DNA of 64,000 nucleotides from positions 2,356,001-2,420,000 of the forward strand of contig NEEC01000013.1 in the NCBI GenBank assembly GCA_002189035.1, read 5' to 3'. This DNA is from Utricularia gibba. Taxonomy: Eukaryota; Streptophyta; Magnoliopsida; Lamiales; Lentibulariaceae. The translations under genes and the position numbers were made by a program. Position 1 is the first letter of the stretch. Each line of letters begins with the position of its first letter. The notes below the pieces were generated by a model. It worked only from the letters and a program-made list of their open reading frames with translations, searched no databases and was not told the DNA's origin. Shown in pieces: positions 53,581-62,347 of this stretch.

Positions 53581-56040
53581 TTGCAAACCGTCACGCTTTG
53601 CTTGATATAGCGTTACGAAGCTCGCTCCGAGCCGGTCGAATTTCGTGTTCAAAGTTTCTCCATCCGACGAACCGTTACAGCTCGTATTTTTGCCTGATAA
53701 TAGCCCACACTTGTGCCACAAAGTGGCCACCACGTACGCGACAATGCGACTTAGGAACCGCAATCGACGCGAATGTCATTTCATGCATGCAAAACAAATG
53801 CATTTCATTGGACGATGTTAAATTTCGGATTTCGAAGCGATCCGATACAGTGCCTCGGGTGTGGTCCAATGCACACCTCATGATGGCCTCGTGCACCGTT
53901 TGGTATCTCGTCGATATCTTGAAAACCATAGTGAGTCAAACTATGCTTGATATAGCGTTTCGAAGCTCGCTCCGAGCCGGTCGAATTTTGTGTTCAAAGT
54001 TTCTGCATCCGACGAACCGTTACAGCTCGTATTTTTGCCTGATAATAGCCCACACTTGTGCCACAAAGTGGCCACCACGTACGCGACAATGCGACTTTGT
54101 CATTTCATGCATGCAAAACATTTCAACGCGGATTTCGATCCGTCAGACGATGTGCTCGTGCATAATAGCGTAGTGAGTCACGCTTTGCTTGATATAGCGT
54201 TACGAAGCTCGCTCCGAGCCGGTCGAATTTCGTGTTCAATGTTTCGCATCCGACGAACCGTTACAGCTCGTATTTTTGCCTGATAATAGCCCACACTTGT
54301 GCCACAAAGACCACGTACGCGACAATGCGACTTAGGAAACCGCAATCGACGCGAATGTCATTTCATGCATGCAAAACAAATGCATTTCATTGGACGATGT
54401 GGATTTCCGAACAGTGCCTTGGTTCATGATGGCCTCGTGCACAATAGCGTAGTCACGCTTACGATCGCTCTCTTTGCTGATATAACCGCTATGCTGTGAT
54501 CGATGTCAGCATTGGTGCTCGTCCGACAATCGAAAACCGTTTCACATATTTACGCCTCGAATAATGACTCCAGCCTGATAATAGCCCGCACTCGTGCCAC
54601 AAAGTGGCCACCACGTACGCGACAATGCGACTGAGGACACCGCAATCGACGTGTCATTTCATGCTGCAAAACAAATGCATTTCATTCGACGATGTTAAAT
54701 TTCGGATTTCGAAGCGATCCGTTACAGTGCCTCGGTGCGGTCCAACCCACACCTCATGATGGCCTCGTGCATGCTTGGTATCTCGTCGATATCTTGCAAA
54801 CCGTAGTGAGTCACGCTTTGCTTGATATAGCGTTACGAAGCTCGCTCCGAGCCGGTCGAATTTCGTGTTCAAAGTTTCTCCATCCGACGAACCGTTACAG
54901 CTCGTATTTTTGCCTGATAATAGCCCACACTTGTGCCACAAAGCGGCCACCACGTACACAATGCGACTTAGGAAACCGCAATCGACGCGAATGTCATTTC
55001 ATGCATGCAAAACAAATGCATTTCATTGGACGATGTTAAATTTCGGATTTCGAAGCGATCCGATACAGTGCCTCGGGTGGTCCAATCATGATGGCCTCGT
55101 GGTTTGGTATCTCGTCGATATCTTGAAAACAAACTATGCTTGATATATTTTCGAAGCTCGCTCCGAGCCGGTCGAATTTTGTGTTCAAAGTTCTGCATCC
55201 GACGAACCGTTACAACGTATTTTTGCCTGATAATAGCCCACACTTGTGCCACACAAGTGGCCACCACGTACGCGACAATGCGACTGAGGACACCACAATC
55301 GACGCGAATGTCATTTCATGCATGCAAAACAATGATGCATTTCATTGGACGATGTTAAATTTCGGATTTCGAGGCAATCCGTTACAGTGCCTTGGGTGTT
55401 CCAACCCGATCTCATGATGTGCTCGTGCAATCTCATATCTCATCGATATCCGCAACCGTGTGAATCGATTTTTCGATATTTCATGCATGTGCATAACCGC
55501 GATCCGACAGTGCCGGTCGAATTTCAATCAATACTCCATCGGACGAACCGTTTCGTTTATTTTTGCCTGATAATAGCCCACACTTGTGCCACAAAGCGGC
55601 CACCACGTACGCGACAATGCATGCACTGCATTTCATTGGAAACCGCAACAGTGCGACGATGAATGTCATTTCATAGCATGCATATAAAGCAAATGCATTT
55701 CATTGACGATGTTGTGCCACAATTTGCGGATTGTCATGCAAAAACAAATGCATTTCATTGGACGATGTTAAATTTCGGATTTCGATACAGTGCCTCGGGG
55801 TGATGGCCTCGTGCAATGTCGACACCTCACATGGCCTCGCTGAGCCGGTCGAATTTCGTGTTCAAAGTTTGACGAACCGTTACAGCTCGTATTTTTGCCT
55901 GATAATAGCCCACACTTGTGCCATTCTTGAAAACCATAGCATGCAGCATTTCAAACTATGCAGTGCGATATGCATTTCATATCTTGCTAGTGAGTCGCTT
56001 GATATAGCCGAAGCCGGTCGAATTTTTTGCAAGTTTCACA
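53580..56040 (+). repeat. Repeated P and Q subtypes with scrambled parts
   Basis: P recurs at ~53800-54030 and, shortened, at ~55040-55200. Q recurs in pieces at ~54170-54410 (ttcaatgtttcgcatcc, cttaggaaaccg) and ~55260-55420. Scrambled stretches lie at 54095-54160, 54440-54590 and 55410-56040. The last contains gcaaatgcatttcattg repeats at ~55690 and ~55744 and little full-length order. Confidence 0.75.
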
Positions 56041-56847
56041 AAGCGGCCACCACGTACGCGACAATGCGACTTAGGAAACCGCAATCGACGCGAATGTCAT
56101 TTCATGCATGCAAAACAAATGCATTTCATTGGACGATGTTAAATTTCGGATTTCGAAGCGATCCATTACAGTGCCTCGGGGGTGGTCCAACCAACACCTC
56201 ATGATGGCCTCGTGCATTGTTTGGTACCTCGTCGATATCTTGCAAACCGTAGTGAGTCACGCTTTGCTTGATATAGCGTTTCGAAGCTCGCTCCCAGCCG
56301 GTTGAATTTTGTGTTCAAAGTTTCTCCATCCGACGAACCGTTACAGCTCGAATTTTCGCGTGATAATAGCCCACACTTGTGCCACAAAGTGGCCACTACG
56401 ATCACGACAATGCGCCTCAAGACTCCAGAATCGACGCGAATGTCATTTTATGCTTGCAAAACAAATTCATTTCATTGGACGATTTTAAATTTCGGATTTC
56501 GAGGCGATCCGTTACACTGTCTCGGGTGTGGTCCAACCCACACCTCATGATGGCCTCGTGCATTGTTTGGTACCTCGTCGATATCTTGAAAACCGTAGTG
56601 ATTCACGCTTTGCTTGATATAGCGTTTCGAAGCTCGCTCCGAGCCGGTCGAATTTTGTGTTCAGAGTTTCTGATTCCGACGAACCGTTATAGCTCGAATT
56701 TTTGCCTGATAATAGCCCACACTTGTGCCACAAAGTGGCCACCACGCACGCGACAATGCGACTGAGGACACCGCAATCGACGTGAATGTCATTTCATGCT
56801 TGCAAAACAAATGCATTTCATTGGACGATGTTAAATTTCGGATTTCG
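56040..56847 (+). repeat. Second, intact copy of subtype R and following units
   Basis: From aagcggccaccacg at ~56041 the sequence follows 52561-52935 at an offset of ~3480 bp (about ten monomers), including gcgatccattacag, cgggggtggtcc and ccactacgatcac. Landmarks lie at 56155, 56501 and 56847, exactly 346 bp apart. This is the first stretch after ~7.2 kb where substitution-type variation and regular spacing hold together. Confidence 0.86.
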
Positions 56848-57340
56848 AGGCGATCCGTTACAGTGCCTCTGGTGTGGTCCAACCCACACCTCATGATGGC
56901 CTCGTGCATCGTTTGGTATCTCGTCGATATCTTGAAAACCGTAGTGAGTCACGCTTTGCTTGATATAGCATTTCGAAGCTCGCTCCGAGCCGGTCGACTT
57001 TTGTGTTCAAAGTTTCTCCGTTCGACGAACCGTTACAGTTCCAATTTTTGCCTGATAATGGCCACCACGTTCGCAACAATGCGACTTAGGACACCGCAAT
57101 CGACACGAATGTGATTTGTGGCTCTCAAAACACGAGCCGGTCGAATTTTGTGTTCAAAGTTTCTCCATCCGACAAACCGTTACAGCTCGTATTTTTGCCA
57201 GATAGTAGCCCACACTTGTGCCACAAAGTGGCCACCACGTTCACGACAATGCGACTCGGGACATCGGAATCGACGCGAATGTCATTTCATGCATGCAAAA
57301 CAAATGCATTTCATTGGACGATGTTAAATTTCGGATTTCG
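56847..57340 (+). repeat. Two monomers fused by internal deletions (493 bp)
   Basis: Landmarks at 56847 and 57340 are 493 bp apart, ~199 bp less than two units. One loss is ~23 bp at ~57059, where cctgataat joins ggccaccacg. The other is ~175 bp at ~57134, where tctcaaaacac joins gagccggtcg. The part before the second junction is of the intermediate layer (ttccaatttttgcc, gtgatttgtggctctc), resembling the left side at 3.8-5.2 kb. Confidence 0.85.
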
Positions 57341-59570
57341 AAGCGATCCGATACAGTGCCTCGGGTGTGGTCCAATGCACACCTCATGATGGCCTCGTGC
57401 ACCGTTTGGTATCTCGTCGATATCTTGAAAACCATAGTGAGTCAAACTATGCTTGATATAGCATTTCGAAGCTCGCTCCGAGCCGGTCGAATTTTGTGTT
57501 CAAAGTTTCTGCATCCTTCGAATCGTTATAACTCGAATTTTTGCCTGATAATAGCCCGCACTCGTGCCACAAAGTGGCTACCACGCACACGACAATGCGA
57601 CTGAGGACACCGCAATCGACGTAAATGTCATTTCATGCATGCAAAACAAATGCATTTCATTGGACGATGTTAAATTTCGGATTTCGAGGCGATCCGTTAT
57701 AGTGCCTCTGGTGTGGTCCAACCCACACCTCATGATGGCCTCGTGCATCTTTGTGTATCTCGTCGATATCTTGAAAACCATAGTGAGTCAAACTATGCTT
57801 GATATAGCATTTCGAAGCTCGCTCTGAGCCGGTCGAATTTTGTGTTCAAAGTTTCTGCATCCGACGAACCGTTACAGCTCGTATTTTTGCCTGATAATAG
57901 CCCACACTTGTGCCACAAAGTGGCCACCACGTACGCGACAATGCGACTGAGGACACCGCAATCGACGCGAATGTCATTTAATGCATGCAAAACAAATGCA
58001 TTTCACTGGACGATGTTAAATTTCGGATTTCGAGGCAATCCGTTACATTGCCTCTGGGGTGGTCCAACCCACACCTCATGATGGCCTCATGCATTGTTTG
58101 GTACCTCGTCGATATCTTGCAAACCGTAGTGAGTCACGCTTTGCTTGATATAGCGTTTCGAAGCTCGCTCCTAGCCGGTTGAATTTTGTGTTCAAAGTTT
58201 CTCCATCCGACGAACCGTTGCAGCTCGTATTTTTGCCTGATAATAGCCCACACTTGTGCCACAAAGTGGCCACCACGTACGCGACAATGCGACTGAGGAC
58301 ACCGCAATCGACGCGAATGTCATTTCATGCATGCAAAACAAATGCATTTTCATTGGACGATGTTAAATTTCGGATTTCGAGGTGATCCGTTACAGTGCCT
58401 CGGGTGTGGTCCAACCCACACCTCATGATGGCCTCGTGCACCGTTTGGTATCTCGTCGATATCTTGAAAACCGTAGTGAGTCACGCTTTGCTTGATATAG
58501 CGTTTCGAAACTCGCTCCGAGCCGGTTGAATTTCGTGTTCAAAGTTTCTCCATCCGACGAACCGTTAAAGCTCGTATTTTTGCCTGATAATAGCCCACAC
58601 TTGTGCCACAAAGTGGCCACAACGTACGCGACAATGCGACTGAGGACACCACAATCGACGCGAATGTCATTTCATGCATGCAAAACAAATGCATTTCATT
58701 GGACGATGTTAAATTTCGGATTTCGAGGCGATCCGTTAGAATGCCTCAGGTGCGGTCCAACCCACACCTCATGATGGCCTCGTGCACTGCTTGGTTTCTC
58801 GTCGATATCCTACAAACCGTAGTGAGTCACGCTTTGCTTGATATACCGTTACGAAGCTCTCTTCGAGCCGGTCGAATTTCGTGTTCAAAGTTTCTCCATC
58901 CGACGAACCGTTACAGCTCGTATTTTTGCCTGATAATAGCCCATACTTGTGCCACAAAGTGGCCACCACGTTCACGACAATGCGACTCGGGACATCGAAA
59001 TCGACGCGAATGTCATTTCATGCATGCAAAACAAATGCATTTCATTGGACGATGTTAAATTTCGGATTTCGAAGCGATTCGATACAGTGCCTCGGGTGTG
59101 GTCCAACCCACACCTCATGATGGCCTCGTGCACCGTTTGGTATCTCGTCGATATCTTGAAAACCGTAGTGAGTCACGCTTTGCTTGATATAGCGTTTCGA
59201 AACTCGCTCCGAGCCGGTTGAATTTTGTGTTCAAAGTTTCTGCATCCTTCGAATCGTTATAGCTCGAATTTTTGCCTGATAATAGCCCACACTTGTGCCA
59301 CAAAGTGGCCACCACGGTCGTGACAATGCGACTGAGGACACCGCAATCGACGCGAATGTCATTTCATGCATGCAAAACAAATGCATTTCATTGGACGATG
59401 TTAAATTTCGGCTTTCGAGGCGATCCATTACAGTGCCTCGGGTGTGGTCCAACCCACAACTCATGATGGCCTCGTGCACCGTTTGGTATCTCGTCGATAT
59501 CTTGAAAACCATAGTGAGTCACGCTTTGCTTGATATAGCGTTTCGAAGCTCGCTCCAAGCCACTCGACTT
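57340..59570 (+). repeat. Right inner layer: regular young and intermediate monomers
   Basis: Landmarks at 57340, 57686, 58032, 58379, 58725, 59071, 59417 and 59763 give spacings of 346-347 bp. The first unit is subtype P. Units keep the tgcatgcaaaacaaatgcat segment of the young subfamily up to ~59390, but show scattered substitutions (e.g. ccttcgaatcgttat at ~57515 and ~59247). One extra t occurs at ~58349 (aatgcattttcat). Confidence 0.9.
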
Positions 59571-61143
59571 TTGTGTTCAAAGTTTCTTCTTCCTATGAAC
59601 CGTTAGAGCTCGAATTTCAGCCTTGTGTTCACCCAAACTTGTGTCACAAAGTGGCCTCTAGGTTCGCGACAATGCGACTCGGGACACTGGAATCGACGCG
59701 AATATCATTTCATGCTTTCAAAACAAATGTCTTTCATTGGGCGATGTTAAATTTCGGATTTCGAAGCGATCCGTTACAATATCTTGGGTGTGGTCCAACC
59801 CACACCTCATGCTCCCCTCGGACATCGTTCTTTATCTAGTCGATATATTGCAAACCGAAATGAGTACCCCGTGCTTGAAATAGCATTTCGAAGCTCGCTC
59901 CAAGCCAGTCGACTTTTGTGTTGAAAGTTTCTTCGTCCTGCGAACCGTTCGAGCTCGAATCACAGCCTTGTGTTCTCCCACACTTGTGCCACAAAGTGGC
60001 CTCCACATTCGCGACAATGCGACTCGGGAAACCGGAATCGACGGGAATTTCATTTCATGCTTTCAAAACAAATGCATTTCATTGGACGATGTTAAATTTC
60101 GGATTTCGAAGCGATCCGTTACAATGCCTCGGGTGTGGTTCAACCCACCCCTCATGCTCCCCTCGGGCATCGTTCTTTATCTAGTCGATATCTTGCAAAC
60201 CGTAATGAGTACCCCGTGCTTGATATAGCGTTTCGAAGCTCGCTCCAAGCCAGTCGACTTTTGTGTTGAAAGTTTCTTCGTCCTACGAACCGTTCGAGCT
60301 CGAATCACAGCCTTGTGTTCTCCCACACTTGTGCCACAAAGTGGCCTCCACATTCGCGACAATGCGACTCGGGAAACCGGAATCGACGGGAATTTCATTT
60401 CATGCTTTCAAAACAAATGCATTTCATTGGACGATGTTAAATTTCGGATTTCGAAGCGATCCGTTACAATGCCTCGGGTGTGGTCCAACCCACCCCTCAT
60501 GCTCCCCTCGGGCATCGTTCTTTATCTAGTCGATATCTTGCAAACCGTAATGAGTACCCCGTGCTTGATATAGCGTTTCGAAGCTCGCTCCAAGCCAGTC
60601 GACTTTTGTGTTGAAAGTTTCTTCGTCCGACAAAACGTTAGAGCTCGAATTACAGCCTTGTGTTCGCCCACACTTGTGCCACAAAGTGGCCACCACGTTC
60701 GCGACAATGCGACTGAGGACACCGCAATCGACGCGAATGTGATTTCTGGCTCTCAAAACATATGCATTTCATTGGACAAAGTTAAATTTCGGATTTCGAA
60801 GCGATCCGTTACAATGCCTCGGGTGTGGTCCAACCTAAACCTCATGCTCCCCTCGGGCATCGTTCTTTATCTAGTCGATATCTTGCAAACCGTAATGAGT
60901 ACCCCGTGCTTGATATAGCGTTTCGAAGCTCGCTCCGAGCCAGTCAACTTTATTGTTCAAAGGTTCTTCGTCCGACGAACCGTTAGAGCTCGAATTTTAG
61001 CCTAATGTTGGCCATCACTTGTGCCACAAAGTGGCCACCACGTTCGCGACAATGCGACTCGGGACACCGGAATCGATGCGAATGTGATTTCTGGCTTGCA
61101 AAACATATGCATTTCATTTGGCGATGTTAAATTTCGGATTTCG
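59570..61143 (+). repeat. Right outer layer with local 345-bp amplification
   Basis: Landmarks 59763, 60108, 60453, 60798 and 61143 are exactly 345 bp apart. The units around 59.9-60.25 and 60.25-60.6 kb differ at very few positions (e.g. cctgcgaacc at ~59938 versus cctacgaacc at ~60283). They share private variants gcctccacattcgcgac, cgacgggaatttc, ttctttatctagtcg and gagtaccccgtgcttg. The 60.7-60.87 kb unit instead carries intermediate-layer variants. Confidence 0.9.
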
Positions 61144-61700
61144 AGGGCATCCGTTACAGTGCCTCGGGTGTGGACCAACCCACACCTCATGGTCCCCTCG
61201 TGCATCGTTCGGTATCTAGTCGATATCTTGCAAACCGTATTGAGTCACGGTGCGCTTGATATAGCGTTTCGAAGCTGGCTCCAAGCTGGTTGACTTTTGT
61301 GTTGAAAGATTCTTCGTCCGACGAACCGTTAGAGCTCGAATTTTAGCCTTATGTTTGCCCACACTTGTGCCACAAAGTGGCCACCACGTTCACGACAATG
61401 CGATTCGGGACATCGGAGTCGACGCGAATGTGATATCTGGCTTGCAAAACATATGCATTTCATTGGGCAATGTTAAATTTTGGATTCCGAGGCAATCCGT
61501 TCAATGCCTCGGGTGTGGTCCAACCCACACCTCATGCTGGCCTCATGCACTATTCGGTATCTAGTCGAATTCTTGCAAACCGTAATGAGTCCCGGTGCGC
61601 TTGGTATACCGTTTCGAAGCTCGTTCCGAGCGAATCGACTTTTGTGTTGAAAGCTTCATTGTCAAATGATGCCTTGGAGCTCGAAATTTTACCTCCTATT
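61143..61700 (+). repeat. Right outer layer, older subfamily shared with the left side
   Basis: Units at 61143 and 61489 have cggtgcgcttg, gacttttgtgttgaaag, ttagagctcgaatttt, gccttatgtt and gaatgtgat-tctggcttgc. These are the diagnostic variants of 690-2300 at the opposite end of the array. Confidence 0.88.
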
Positions 61701-62347
61701 AGCTTTCAATGGTGAGTGAGAGTGGTTAGGCTCTTTGCTACATTGTGATTCGAGACACCCGTCTCGACGTGAAGGTGATTTTCGACTTTCAAAGCATGTG
61801 AGTTTCTTTGTGTGATGTGAAATTTTTTATTTCCAAGGCTATCTTTGTCAATGCTCTGAGTTTCTTTGAACTTAGCGGACATTTTCAAACCAATATGTGG
61901 CCTCATGCACCAAATGGTAATGAGTTACATTGCACACAGCATATTGTTTCAATGTTTGTTCCAAGTTGATCGTTTTTTGTGTTGAAAAACCATTCCTCTG
62001 AAGGAAACCTTGGAGCTGGAATATTGGTCATATGTTAGACTTCAGCAGTGGCACAAAGTAGCCAGACTGTTCATGACATTAGAATTCGAGACACTTGTGT
62101 TGATGCGAAGGTGATTTTGATCTTTTAAAACATGTGAGTTTCGTTGAATGATGTGGAATTTTTTATTTTCAAAGCGATCCCTTACATGGCTCCATGTGTG
62201 TTTGGATCGATGGGCATTTCCAAACCAATATGTGGCCTCGTGTATTGTTCGTAATCAACATGATATCTTCCAAACCATGATAAGTGACTTTACGCACAAG
62301 CATACCGTTTTGAAGCTTGTTCTGAATCGATTATCTTTTGTGTTGGA
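61700..62347 (+). repeat. Right outer edge: strongly decayed terminal monomers
   Basis: Two last units are recognisable by order only (gacacccgtctcgacg ~61756, gatgtgaaatttttt ~61816, gcatattgtttcaatg ~61938, gatgtggaattttttatt ~62150, aaagcgatccc ~62171). Equivalent CpG sites have mostly become TG or CA. Satellite similarity stops after cttttgtgttggaag at ~62347. Confidence 0.85.

Larger units (their letters stand above)
1..62347 (+). repeat. Satellite DNA array, ~346-bp monomer, about 180 units
   Basis: The same ordered set of motifs recurs throughout: a gaggcgatccgttacag block, ccaacccacacctcatg, ctcgtcgatatcttgc, gtgagtcacgctttgc, ggtcgaatttcgtgttc, gcctgataatagcccac, aagtggccaccacg, caatcgacgcgaatg and aatgcatttcatt. 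Taking the gagg of the first motif as a landmark, spacing in undamaged stretches is 345-347 bp (e.g. 1036, 1381, 1726, 2072, 2418; 17790, 18136, 18482; 58032, 58379, 58725). All units have the same orientation. The array runs off the left edge of the window and fades out at ~62347. The length, about two nucleosome repeats, is typical of eukaryotic and especially plant satellites. Whether it is centromeric, pericentromeric or a knob cannot be told from sequence alone. Confidence 0.97.

Noticed and set aside
1-62347. 5S rDNA or ribosomal spacer repeats
   Set aside because: Unit length would fit 5S clusters, but I find no 5S gene or its internal promoter motifs, nor any rRNA-like segment.
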